DNA of 64,000 bases from Nomia melanderi (Eukaryota; Arthropoda; Insecta; Hymenoptera; Halictidae). Of this stretch, positions 25,231-38,320 are shown piece by piece. The position numbers and the translations under genes are program-made. Position 1 is the stretch's first letter. Every line of letters starts with the position of its first letter. The DNA is taken from NCBI RefSeq assembly GCF_051020985.1, contig NW_027475134.1:4650001-4714000 (forward strand), written 5' to 3'. The notes under the pieces are model-generated. The model was not told where the DNA came from, ran no database searches, and worked only from the letters and a program-made list of their open reading frames with translations.

Positions 25231-27420
25231 TATCTCGGGTGCTATTACAGATAGCGCAATAAATCAAAGTGCATTACTTGTAGGAGGCCCTGGCGCATGA
25301 ATCTGTGCAGCGGGAACGACCTCGGACCAGCAGGGGCCGAGAAAACCAGTCTCATGGGGCCGGACACTCAGGGTCAGGGGAAAATCCAATATATATCTGG
25401 TGATATCTCGGGTGCTATTAGAGATAGCGCAATAAACCAAAGTGAATTATCTGCAGGAGGCCCTGGCGCATGAATCTGTGCAACGGGGACGACCTCGGAC
25501 CACCAGGAGCCGAGGAAAACAACGTCTCATGGGGCTGGACACTCAGGGTGAGGGAAATATCCAATATATATCTGGTGATATCTCGGGTGCTATTAGTGAT
25601 AGCGCAATAAACCAAAGTGAATTATCTGCAGGAGGCCCTGACGCATGAATCTGTGCAACGGGAACGACCTCGGACCACCAGGGGCCGAGAAAACCACAGT
25701 CTCATGGGGCCGGACACTCAGGGTCAGGGGAAAATCCAATATATATCTGGTGATATCTCGGGTGCTATTACAGACAGCGCAATAAATCAATCGCATTGCC
25801 TGTAGGAGGCCCTGGCGCATGAATCTGTGCAGCGGGAACGACCTCGGACCAACAGGGGCCGAGAAAGCCACAGTCTCATGGGGCCGGACACTCAGGGTCA
25901 GGGGAAAATCCAATATATATCTGTTGATATCTCGGGTGCTATTAGAGATAGCGCAATAAACCAAAGTGAATTATCTGCAGGAGGCCCTGGCGCATGAATC
26001 TGTGCAACGGGAACGACCTCGGACCACCAGGGGCCGTGAAAACCGCAGTCTCATGGGGCCGGACACTCAGGGTCAGGGGAAAATCCAATATATATCTGGT
26101 GATATTTCGGGTGCTATTAGAGATAGCGCAATAAACGAAAGTGAATTATCTGCAGGAGGCCCTGGCGCCTGAATCTGTGCAGCGGGAACGACCTCGGACC
26201 ACCAGGGTCCGAAAAAACCACAGTCGCATGGGGCCGGACACTCAGGGTCAGGGGAAAATCCAATATATATCTGGTGATATCTCGGGTGCTATTAGATACA
26301 GCGCAATAAACCAAAGTGAATTATCTGCAGGAGGCCCTGGCGCATGAATATGGGAAGCGGGAACGACCTCGGACCACCAGGGGCCGAGAAAACCACCGTC
26401 TCATGGGGCCGGACACTCAGAGTCAGGGGAAAATCCAATATATATCTGGTGATATCTCGGGTGCTATTAGAGATAGCGCAATAAACGAAAGTGAATTATC
26501 TGCAGGAGGCCCTGGCGCATGAATCTGTGCAGCGGGAACGACCTCGGACCACCAGGAGCCGAGAAAACCACCGTCTCATGGGGCCGGACACTCAGGGTCA
26601 GGTCAAAATCCAATATATATCTGGTGATATCTCGGGTGCTATTAGAGGTAGCGCAATAAATCATATTGCGTTGTCTGTAGGAGGCCCTGGCGCATGAACC
26701 TGTGCAGCGGGAACGACCTCGGACCACCAGGGGCCGAGAAAACTACAGTCTCATGGGGGCGGACACTCAGGGTCTGGGGAAAATCCAATATATATCTGGT
26801 GATATCTCGGTTCCTATTACAGATAGCGAAATAAACCAAAGCTAATTATCTGCAGGAGGCCCTGGCGCATGAATCTGTGCAGCGGGAAAGACCTCGGTCC
26901 ACCAGGGGCCGAGAAAACCACCGTCTCATGGGGCTGGACACTCAGGGTGAGGGAAATATCCTATATATATCTGGTGATATCTCGGGTGCTATTACAGATA
27001 GCGCGATAAATCAAAGTGAATTATCTGCAGGAGGCCCTGGCCCATGAATATGTGCAGCGGGAACGACCTCGGTCCACCAGGGTCGAGAAAACCACCGTCT
27101 CATGGGGCCGGACTCTCATGGTCAGGGGAAAATCCAATATATATCTGGTGATATCTCGGGTGCTATTAGCGATAGCGCAATAAACCAAAGTGAATTATCT
27201 GCAGGAGGCCCTGGCGCATGAATCTGTGCAACGGGAACGACCTCGGACCACCAGCAGCCGAGAAAACCGCAGTCTCATGGGGCCGGACACTCAGGGTCAG
27301 GGCAAAATCCAATATATATCTGGTGATATCTCGTGTGCTATTAGAGATAGCGCAATCAACCAAAGTGAATTATCTGCAGGAGGCCCTGGCGCATGAATGT
27401 GTGCAGCGGGAACGACCTCG

Positions 27421-28780
27421 GTCCACCAGGGGCCGAGAAAACCACCGTCTCATGGGGCTGGACACTCAGGGTGAGGGAAATATCCAATATATATCTGGTG
27501 ATATCTCGGGTGCTATTACAGATAGCGCAATAAATCAAAGTGCATTGTCAGTAGGAGGCCGTGGCGCATGAATCTGGGCAGCGGGAACGACCTCGGACCA
27601 CCAGGGGCCGAGAAGACCACCGTCTCATGGGGCCGGCCACTCAGGGTCAGGGGAAAATCCAATATATATCTGGTGATATCTCGGGTGCTATTAGTGATAG
27701 CGCAATAAGCCAAAGGGAATTATCTGTAGGAGGCCCTGTCGCATGAATCTGTGCAGCGGGAACCACCTCGGACCACCAGGGGCCGAGAAAACTACAGTCT
27801 CATGCGGCCGGACACTCAGGGTCTGGGGAAAATCCAATATATATCTGGTGATATCTCGGGTGCTATTGCAGATAGGGAAATAAATCAAAGTGCATTGTCT
27901 GTAGGAGGCCCTGGCGCATGAATCTGGGCAGCGGGAACGACCTCGGACGACCAGGGGCCGAGAAAACCACCGTCTCATGGGGCCGGACACTCAGGGTCAG
28001 GGAAAAATCCAATATATATCTTGTGATATCTCGGGTGCTATTACAGATAGCGCAATAAATCAAAGTGCATTGTCTGTAGGAGGCCCTGGCGCACGAATCT
28101 GTGCAGCGGGAACGACCTCGGACCACCAGGGGCCGAGAAAACCACCGTCTCATGGGGCTGGACACTCAGGGTGAGGGAAATATCCAATATATATCTGGTG
28201 ATATCTCGGGTGCTATTACAGATAGCGCAATAAATCAAAGTGCATTGTCTGTAGGAGGCCCTGGCGCACGAATCTGTGCAGCGGGAACGACCTCGGACCA
28301 CCAGGGGCCGAGAAAACCACCGTCTCATGGGGCTGGACACTCAGGGTGAGGGAAATATCCAATATATATCTGGTGATATCTTAGGTGCTGTTAGAGATAG
28401 CGCAATAAACCAAAGTGAATTATCTGCAGGAGGCCCTGGCGCATGAATCTGTGCTGCGGGAACGACCTCGGTCCACCAGGGGCCGAGAAAACCACCGTCT
28501 CATGGGGCTGGACACTCAGGGTGAGGGAAATATCCAATATATATCTGGTGATATCTCGGGTGCTATTACAGATAGCGCAATAAATCAAAGTGCATTGTCA
28601 GTAGGAGGCCGTGGCGCATGAATCTGGGCAGCGGGAACGACCTCGGACCACCAGGGGCCGAGAAGACCACCGTCTCATGGGGCCGGCCACTCAGGGTCAG
28701 GGGAAAATCCAATATATATCTGGTGATATCTCGGGTGCTATTAGAGATAGCGCAATAAGCCAAAGGGAATTATCTGCAGG
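27421..28780. repeat. 1050-bp offset duplication (27421-27730 and 28471-28780)
   Basis: A shared run of monomers (GGCTGGACAC...GGAAATATCC, then GTCAGTAGGAGGCCGTGGCG, then AAGCCAAAGGGAATT) is repeated six monomers apart. The same run is found again near 31960-32200, 35640-35870, 38970-39280 and 41240-41550, so it is a widely reused module of this zone. Confidence 0.78.
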
Positions 28781-28869
28781 AGGCCCTGGCGCATGCATCT
28801 GTGCAGCGGGAACGACCTAGGACCACCAGGGGCCGAGAAAACCACCGTCTCATGGGGCCGGACACTCAG

Positions 28870-31190
28870 GGTAAGGGAAAAATCGAATATATATCTGGTG
28901 ATATCTCGGGTGCTATTATAGATAGCGCAATAAACCAAAGTGAGTTATCTGTAGGAGGCCCTGGCGCATGAATCTGTGCAGCGGGAACTACCTCGGACCA
29001 CCAGGGGCTGAGAAAACCACCGTCCCGAGGGGCCGGACACTTAGGGTCAGGGAAAAATCCCATATATATCTGGTGATATCTTGGGTGCTGTTAGAGATAG
29101 CGCAATAAACCAAAGTGAATTATCTGCAGGAAGCCCTGGCGCATGATTCTGTGCAGCGGGAACGACCTCGGACCACCAGGGGCCGAGAAAATCACCGTCT
29201 CATGGGGCCGGACTGTAAGGGTCCGGGAAAAACCCAATATATATCTGGTGATATCTAGGGTGCTATTAGAGATACCGCAATAAATCAAAGTGCATTGTCT
29301 GTAGGAGGCCCTGTCGAATGAATCTGTGCAGAGGGAACGACCTAGGACCACCAGGGGCCGAGAAAACCACCGTCTCATGGGGCCGGACACTCAGGGTAAG
29401 GGAAAAATCCAATATATATCTGGTGATATCTCGGTTCCTATTACAGATAGCGAAATAAATCAAAGTGCATTGTCTGTAGGAGGCCCGGGCGCATGAATCT
29501 GTGCAGCGGCAACGACCTCGGACCACCAGGGGCCGAGAAAACCACCGTCTCATGGGGCCGGACACTCAGGGTCAGGGAAAAATCCAATATATATCTGGTG
29601 ATATCTCGGGTGCTATTAGAGATAGCGCAATAAACCAAAGTGAATTATCTGCAGGAGGCCCTGGCGCATGATTCTGTGCAACGGGAACGACCTCGGACCA
29701 CCAGGGGCCGAGAAAACCACAGTCTAATGGGGCAGGACACTCAGGGTCAGGGCAAAATCCAATATATATCTGGTGATATTTCGGGTGCTATTCGAGATAG
29801 CGCAATAAACCAAAGTGAATTATCTGCAGGAGGCCCTGGCGCATGAATGTGTGCAGCGGGAACGACCTCGGGCCACCAGGGGCCGAGAAAACCGCCGTCT
29901 CATGGGGCCGGACACTCAGGGTCAGGGAAAAATCCAATATATATCTGGTGATATCACGGGCGCTATTACAGATAGAGCAATAAATCAAAGTGCATTGTCA
30001 GTAGGAGGCCGTGGCGCATGAATCTGGGCAGCGGGAACGACCTCGGACCACCAGGGGCCGAGAAGACCACCGTCTCATGGGGCCGGACACTCAGGGTCAG
30101 GGGAAAATCCAATATATATCTGGTGATATCTCGGGTGCTATTACAGATAGCGCAATAAATCAAAGTGCGTTGTCTGTAGGAGGCCCTGGTGCATTAATCT
30201 GTGCAGCGGGAACGACCTCGGACCACCAGGGTCCGAGAAAACCACCGTCTCATGGGGCCGCACACTCAGGGTCAGTAAGAAATCCAATATATATCTGGTG
30301 ATATCTCGGGTGCTATTACAGATAGCGCAATAAATCAAAGTGCATTGTCTGTAGGAGGCCCTGGCGCATGTATCTGTGCAGCGGGAACGACCTCGGACCA
30401 CCAGGGGCCGAGAAAACCACAGTCTCATGGCGCCGACCACTCAGGGTCTGGGGAAAATCCGATATATATCTGGTGATATCTCGGGTCCTATTACAGATGG
30501 CGAAATAAATCAAAGTGAATTATCTGCAGGAGGACCAGGCGCATGAATCTGTGCAGCGGGAACGACCTCGGTCCACCAGGGGCCGAGAAAACCACCGTCT
30601 GATGGGGCTGGACACTCAGGGTGAGGGAAATATCCAATATATATCTGGTGATATCTCGGGTGCTATTACAGATAGCGCAATAAATCAAAGTGCATTGTCT
30701 GTAGGAGGCCCTGTCGCATGAATCTGTGCAGCGGGAACCACCTCGGACCACCAGGGGCCGAGAAAACTACAGTCTCATGCGGCCGGACACTCAGGGTCTG
30801 GGGAAAATCCAATACATATCTGGTGATATCTCGGGTCCTATTACAGATAGGGAAATAAATCAAAGTGAATTATCTGCAGGAGTCCCTGGCGCATGAATCT
30901 GTGCAGCGGGAACGACCTCGGTCCACCAGGGGCCGAGAAAACTACCGTCTCATGGGGCCGGACACTCAGGGTCAGGGAAAAATCCAATATATATCTGGTG
31001 ATATCTCGGGTGCTATTATAGATAGCGCAATAAACCAAAGTGAGTTATCTGTAGGAGGCCCTGGTGCATGAATCTGTGCAGCGGGAACGACCTCGGATCA
31101 CCAGGGGCCGAGAAAACCACCGACACATGGGGCCGGACACCCTAGGTCATGTAAAAATCCAGCATATATCTGGTGATATCTCGGGTGCTA
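28870..31190. repeat. Large duplicated block, copy 1 (copy 2 at 32370-34865)
   Basis: Thirteen or more successive monomers recur 3500 bp (20 monomers) downstream with few differences. From about 30.7 kb on, the offset becomes 3675 bp. Rare shared markers include CCCGAGGGGCCGGACACTTAG, GACTGTAAGGGTCCGGG, GATACCGCAATAAATC and the A/B chimeric monomer at the end. Confidence 0.85.
31110..31165. repeat. Chimeric A/B monomer segment (second copy at 34785-34840)
   Basis: The segment starts like type A (ACCGACACATGGGGCCGGAC) and then switches to type B (CCTAGGTCATGTAAAAATCC, then AGCATATATC). The switch falls within a few bases near 31138. It reads as a crossover or conversion junction between the two subfamilies, later copied with the large duplicated block. 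Confidence 0.85.
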
Positions 31191-32369
31191 TTGCAGATAG
31201 CGCAATGAATCAAAGTGCATTGTCTGTAGGAGGCCCTGGCGCATGAATCTGGGCAGCGGGAACGACCTCGGACGACCAGGGGCCGAGAAAACCACCGTCT
31301 CATGGGGCCGGACACTCAGGGTCAGGGAAAAATCCAATATATATCTGGTGATATCTTGGGTGCTATTACAGATAGCGCAATAAATCAAAGTGCGTTGTCT
31401 GTAGGAGGCCCTGGGGCATAAATCTGTGCAGCGGGAACGACCTCGGACCACCAGGGGCCGAGAAAACCACAGTCTCATGGGGCCGGACACTCAGGGTCAG
31501 GGAAAAATCCAATATATATCTTGTGATATCTCGGGTGCTATTACAGATAGCGCAATAAATCAAAGTGCATTGTCTGTAGGAGGCCCTGGCGCACGAATCT
31601 GTGCAGCGGGAACGACCTCGGACCACCAGGGGCCGAGAAAACCACCGTCTCATGGGGCTGGACACTCAGGGTGAGGGAAATATCCAATATATATCTGATG
31701 ATATCTCGGGTGTTATTACAGATAGCGCAATAAATCAAAGTGCATTGTCAGTAGGAGGCCGTGGCGCATGAATCTGGGCAGCGGGAACGACCTCGGACCA
31801 CCAGGCGCCGAGAAGACCACAGTCTCATGGGTCCGGACAATCAGGGTCAGGGAAAAATCCCATATATATCTGGTGATATCTCGGGCGCTATTAGAGATAG
31901 CGCAATAAACCAAAGTGAATTATCTGCAAGAGGCCCTGGCGCATGAATCTGTGCAGCGGGAACGACCTCGGTCCACCAGGGGCCGAGAAAACCACCGTCT
32001 CATGGGGCTGGACACTCAGGGTGAGGGAAATATCCAATATATATCTGGTGATATCTCGGGTGCTATTACAGATAGCGCAATAAATCAAAGTGCATTGTCA
32101 GTAGGAGGCCGTGGCGCATGAATCTGGGCAGCGGGAACGACCTCGGACCACCATGGGCCGAGAAGACCACCGTCTCATGGGGCCGGCCACTCAGGGTCTG
32201 GGGAAAATCCAATATATATCTGGTGATATCTCGGGTGCTATTAGAGATAGAGCAATAAATCAAAGTGCATTGTCTGTAGGAGGCACTGGCGCATGAATCT
32301 GGGCAGCGGGAACGACCTCGGACCACCAGGGGCCGAGAAGACCACCGTCTCATGGGGCCGGACACTCAG

Positions 32370-34865
32370 GGTAAGGGAAAAATCCAATATATATCTGGTG
32401 ATATCTCGGGTGCTATTATAGATAGCGCAATAAACCAAAGTGAGTTATCTGTAGGAGGCCCTGGCGCATGAATCTGTGCAGCGGGAACTACCTCGGACCA
32501 CCAGGGGCTGAGAAAACCACCGTCCCGAGGGGCCGGACACTTAGGGTCAGGGAAAAATCCCATATATATCTGGTGATATCTTGGGTGCTGTTAGAGATAG
32601 CGCAATAAACCAAAGTGAATTATCTGCAGGAAGCCCTGGCGCATGATTCTGTGCAGCGGGAACGACCTCGGACCACCAGGGGCCGAGAAAATCACCGTCT
32701 CATGGGGCCGGACTGTAAGGGTCCGGGAAAAACCCAATATATATCTGGTGATATCTAGGGTGCTATTAGAGATACCGCAATAAATCAAAGTGCATTGTCT
32801 GTAGGAGGCCCTGGCGAATGAATCTGTGCAGAGGGAACGACCTAGGACCACCAGGGGCCGAGAAAACCACCGTCTCATGGGGCCGGACACTCAGGGTAAG
32901 GGAAAAATCCAATATATATCTGGTGATATCTCGGTTCCTATTACAGATAGCGAAATAAATCAAAGTGCATTGTCTGTAGGAGGCCCGGGCGCATGAATCT
33001 GTGCAGCGGCAACGACCTCGGACCACCAGGGGCCGAGAAAACCACCGTCTCATGGGGCCGGACACTCAGGGTCAGGGAAAAATCCAATATATATCTGGTG
33101 ATATCTCGGGTGCTATTAGAGATAGCGCAATAAACCAAAGTGAATTATCTGCAGGAGGCCCTGGCGCATGATTCTGTGCAACGGGAACGACCTCGGACCA
33201 CCAGGGGCCGAGAAAACCACAGTCTAATGGGGCCGGACACTCAGGGTCAGGGCAAAATCCAATATATATCTGGTGATATTTCGGGTGCTATTAGAGATAG
33301 CGCAATAAACCAAAGTGAATTATCTGCAGGAAGCCCTGGCGCATGATTCTGTGCAGCGGGAACGACCTAGGACCACCAGGGGCCGAGAAAACCGCCGTCT
33401 CATGGGGCCGGACACTCAGGGTCAGAGAAAAATCCAATATATATCTGGTGATATCACGGGCGCTATTACAGATAGAGCAATAAATCAAAGTGCATTGTCA
33501 GTAGGAGGCCGTGGCGCATGAATCTGGGCAGCGGGAACGACCTCGGACCACCAGGGGCCGAGAAGACCACCGTCTCATGGGGCCGGACACTCAGGGTCAG
33601 GGGAAAATCCAATATATATCTGGTGATATCTCGGGTGCTATTACAGATAGCGCAATAAATCAAAGTGCGTTGTCTGTAGGAGGCCCTGGTGCATGAATCT
33701 GTGCAGCGGGAACGACCTCGGACCACCAGGGTCCGAGAAAACCACCGTCTCATGGGGCCGCACACTCAGGGTCAGTGAGAAATCCAATATATATCTGGTG
33801 ATATCTCGGGTGCTATTACAGATAGCGCAAAAAATCAAAGTGCATTGTCTGTAGGAGGCCCTGGCGCATGTATCTGTGCAGCGGGAACGACCTCGGACCA
33901 CCAGGGGCCGAGAAAACCACAGTCTCATGGCGCCGACCAATCAGGGTCTGGGGAAAATCCGATATATATCTGGTGATATCTCGGGTCCTATTACAGATGG
34001 CGAAATAAATCAAAGTGAATTATCTGCAGGAGGACCAGGCGCATGAATCTGTGCAGCGGGAACGACCTCGGTCCACCAGGGGCCGAGAAAACCACCGTCT
34101 GATGGGGCTGGACACTCAGGGTGAGGGAAATATCCAATATATATCTGGTGATATCTCGGGTGCTATTACAGATAGCGCAATAAATCAAAGTGCATTGTCT
34201 GTAGGAGGCCCTGGCGCATGAATCTGTGAAGCGGGAACGACCTCGGACCACCAGGGGCCGAGAAAACCACCGTCTCATGGGGCCGGACACTCAGGGTCAG
34301 GGAAAAATCCAATATATATGTGGTGATATCTCGGGTGCTATTACAGATAGCGCAATAAATCAAAGTGCATTGTCTGTAGGAGGCCCTGTCGCATGAATCT
34401 GTGCAGCGGGAACCACCTCGGACCACCAGGGGCCGAGAAAACTACAGTCTCATGCGGCCGGACACTCAGGGTCTGGGGAAAATCCAATATATATCTGGTG
34501 ATATCTCGGGTCCTATTACAGATAGGGAAATAAATCAAAGTGAATTATCTGCAGGAGTCCCTGGCGCATGAATCTGTGCAGCGGGAACGACCTCGGTCCA
34601 CCAGGGGCCGAGAAAACTACCGTCTCATGGGGCCGGACACTCAGGGTCAGGGAAAAATCCAATATATATCTGGTGATATCTCGGGTGCTATTATAGATAG
34701 CGCAATAAACCAAAGTGAGTTATCTGTACGAGGCCCTGGTGCATGAATCTGTGCAGCGGGAACGACCTCGGATCACCAGGGGCCGAGAAAACCACCGACA
34801 CATGGGGCCGGACACCCTAGGTCATGTAAAAATCCAGCATATATCTGGTGATATCTCGGGTGCTA
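32370..34865. repeat. Large duplicated block, copy 2, one monomer longer
   Basis: Matches 28870-31190 but contains one additional 175-bp monomer near 34.20-34.38 kb, marked by AATCTGTGAAGCGGG and TATATGTGGTGA. Either this copy gained a monomer or the other lost one. A separate shared piece, 31880-32340 against 35555-36015, keeps the 3675-bp offset. Confidence 0.83.
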
Positions 34866-37409
34866 TTACAGATAGCGCAATAAATCAAAGTGCGTTGTCT
34901 GTAGGAGGCCCTGGCGCATGAATCTGTGCAGCGGGAACGGCCTCGGACCACCAGGGTCCGAGAAAACCACCGTCTCATGGGGCTGGACACTCTGGGTGAG
35001 GGAAATATCCAATATATATCTGGTGATATCTCGGGTGCTATTACTGATAGCGCAATAAATCAGAGTGCATTGTCTGTAGGAGGCCGTGGCGCATGAACCT
35101 GGGCAGCGGGAACGACCTCGGACCACCAGGGGCCGAGAAGACCACCGTCTCATGGGGCCGGCCACTCAGGGTCAGGGGAAAATCCAATATATATCTGGTG
35201 ATATCTCGGGTGCTATTAGAGATAGCGCAATAAGCCAATGGGAATTATCTGCAGGAGGCCCTGGCGCAAGCATCTGTGCAGCGGGAACGACCTAGGACCA
35301 CCAGGGGCCGAGAAAACCCCCGTCTCATGGGGCCGGACACTCAGGGTCAGGGGAAAATCCAATATATATCTGGTGATATCTCGGGTGCTATTACAGATAG
35401 CGCAATAAATCAAAGTGCGTTGTCTGTAGGAGGCCCTGGCGCATGAATCTGTGCAGCGGGAACGACCTCGGACCACTAGGGGCCGAGAAAACCACAGTCT
35501 CATGGGGCCGGACACTCAGGGTCAGGGGAAAATCCAATATATATCTGGTGATATCTCGGGCGCTATTAGAGATAGCGCAATAAACCAAAGTGAATTATCT
35601 GCAAGAGGCCCTGGCGCATGAATCTGTGCAGCGGGAACGACCTCGGTCCACCAGGGGCCGAGAAAACCACCGTCTCATGGGGCTGGACACTCAGGGTGAG
35701 GGAAATATCCAATATATATCTGGTGATATCTCGGGTGCTATTACAGATAGCGCAATAAATCAAAGTGCATTGTCAGTAGGAGGCCGTGGCGCATGAATCT
35801 GGGCAGCGGGAACGACCTCGGACCACCATGGGCCGAGAAGACCACCGTCTCATGGGGCCGGCCACTCAGGGTCTGGGGAAAATCCAATATATATCTGGTG
35901 ATATCTCGGGTGCTATTAGAGATAGAGCAATAAATCAAAGTGCATTGTCTGTAGGAGGCACTGGCGCATGAATCTGGGCAGCGGGAACGACCTCGGACCA
36001 CCAGGGGCCGAGAAGACCACCGTCTCATGGGGCCGGCCACTCAGGGTCAGGGGAAAATCCAATATATATCTGGTGATATCTCGGCTGCTATTTGAGATAG
36101 CGCAATAAGCCAAAGGGAATTATCTGCAGGAGGCCCTGGCGCAAGCATCTGTGCAGCGGGAACGACCTAGGACCACCAGGGGCCGAGAAAACCACCGTCT
36201 CATGGGGCCGGACACACAGGGTCAGGGGAAAATCCAAAATATATCTGGTGATATCTCGGGTGCTATTACAGATAGCGCAATAAATCAAAGTGCGTTGTCT
36301 GTAGGAGGCTCTGGCGCATGAATCTGTGCAGTGGGAACGACCTCGGACCACTAGGGGCCGAGAAAACCACAGTCACATGGGGCCGGGCACTCAGGGTCAG
36401 GGGAAAATCCAATATATATCTGGTGATATCTCGGGTGCTATTACAGATGGCGCAATAAATCAAAGTGCGTTGTCTGTAGGAGGCCCTGGCGCATGAATCT
36501 GTGCAGCGGGAACGACCTCGGACCACCAGGGTCCGAGAAAACCACCGTCTCATGGGGCCGGACACTCAGGGTCAGGGGAAAATCCAATATATATCTGGTG
36601 ATATCTCGGGTGCTATTACAGATAGCGCAATAAATCAAAGTGCGTTGTCTGTAGGAGGCCCTGGCGCATGAATCTGTGCAGCGGGAACGACCTCGGACCA
36701 CTAGGGGCCGAGAAAACCACAGTCTCATGGGGCCGGACACTCAGGGTCAGGGGAAAATCCAATATATATCTGGTGATATCTCGGGTTCTATTACAGATAG
36801 CGCAATAAATCAAAGTGCATTGTCCGTAGGAGGCCCTGGCGCATGAATCTGTGCAGAGGGAACGACCTCGGACCACCAGGGGCCGAGAAAACCACCGTCA
36901 CATGGGGCCGGACACTCAGGGTCAGGGAAAAATCCAATATATATCTGGTGATATCTCGGGTGCTATTAGAGATAGCGCAATAAACCAAAGTGAATTATCT
37001 GCAGGAGGCCCTGGTGCATGCATCTGTGCAGCGGGAACGACCTCCGACCACCAGGGGCCGAGTAAACCACCGTCTCATGGGGCCGGACACTCAGGGTCAG
37101 GGGTAAATCCAATATATATCTGGTGATATCTCGGGTGCTATTACAGATAGCGCAATAAATCAAAGTGAATTATCTGCAGGAGGCCCTGGCGCATGAATGT
37201 GTGCAGCGGGAACGACCTCGGACCACCAGGGGCCGAGAAAACCGCAGTCTCATGGGGCCGGACACTCAGGGTCAGGGAAAAATCCAATATATATCTGGTG
37301 ATATCTCGGGCGCTATTAGAGATAGCGCAATAAACCAAAGTGAATTATCTGCAGGAGGCCCTGCCGCATGAATCTGTGCAGAGGGAACGACCTCGGACCA
37401 CCAGAGGCC

Positions 37410-37465
37410 GAGAAAATTACAGATTTTCGGTATCCGCCACCCAAAGTCATGTAAAAATCCAGCAT
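37410..37465. repeat. Most diverged type B monomer
   Basis: Shows TTACAGATTTTCGGTATCCG and then TATATGGAGCTTTCTCGGG, so the usual GATATC is lost. It stands alone in a long run of type A monomers. Confidence 0.85.
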
Positions 37466-38320
37466 ATATATGGAGCTTTCTCGGGTGCTATTACAGATAG
37501 CGCAATAAATCAAAGTGCACTGTCTGTAGGAGCCCCTGGCGCATGAATCTGGGCAGCGGGAACGACCTCGGACGACCAGGGGCCGAGAAAACCACCGTCT
37601 CATGGGGCCGGACACTCAGGGTCAGGGAAAAATCCAATATATATCTGGTGATATCTCGGGCGCTATTAGAGATAGCGCAATAAATCAAAGTGCATTGTCC
37701 GTAGGAGGCCCTGGCGCATGAATCTGTGCAGAGGGAACGACCTCGGACCACCAGGGGCCGAGAAAACCACCGTCTCATGGGGCCGGACACTCAGGGTCAG
37801 GGAAAAATCCAATATATATCTGGTGATATCTCGGGTGCTATTAGAGATAGCGCAATAAACCAAAGTGAATTATCTGCAGGAGGCCCTGGCGCATGAATGT
37901 GTGCAGCGGGAACGACCTCGGACCACCAGGGGCCGAGAAAACCACAGTCTCATGGGGCCGGACACTCAGGGTCAGGGAAAAATCCAATATATATCTTGTG
38001 ATATCTCGGGTGCTATTACAGATAGCGCAATAAATCAAAGTGCGTTGTCTGTAGGAGGCTCTGGCGCATGAATCTGTGCAGCGGGAACGACCTCGGACCA
38101 CTAGGGGCCGAGAAAACCACAGTCTCATGGGGCCGGACACTCAGGGTCAGTGGAAAATCCAATATATATCTGGTGATATCTCGGGTGCTATTACAGATAG
38201 CGCAATAAATCAATGTGCGTTGTCTGTAGGAGGCCCTGGCGCATGAATCTGTGCAGCGGGAACGACCTCGGACCACCAGGGTCCGAGAAAACCACCGTCT
38301 CATGGGGCCGGACACTCAGG

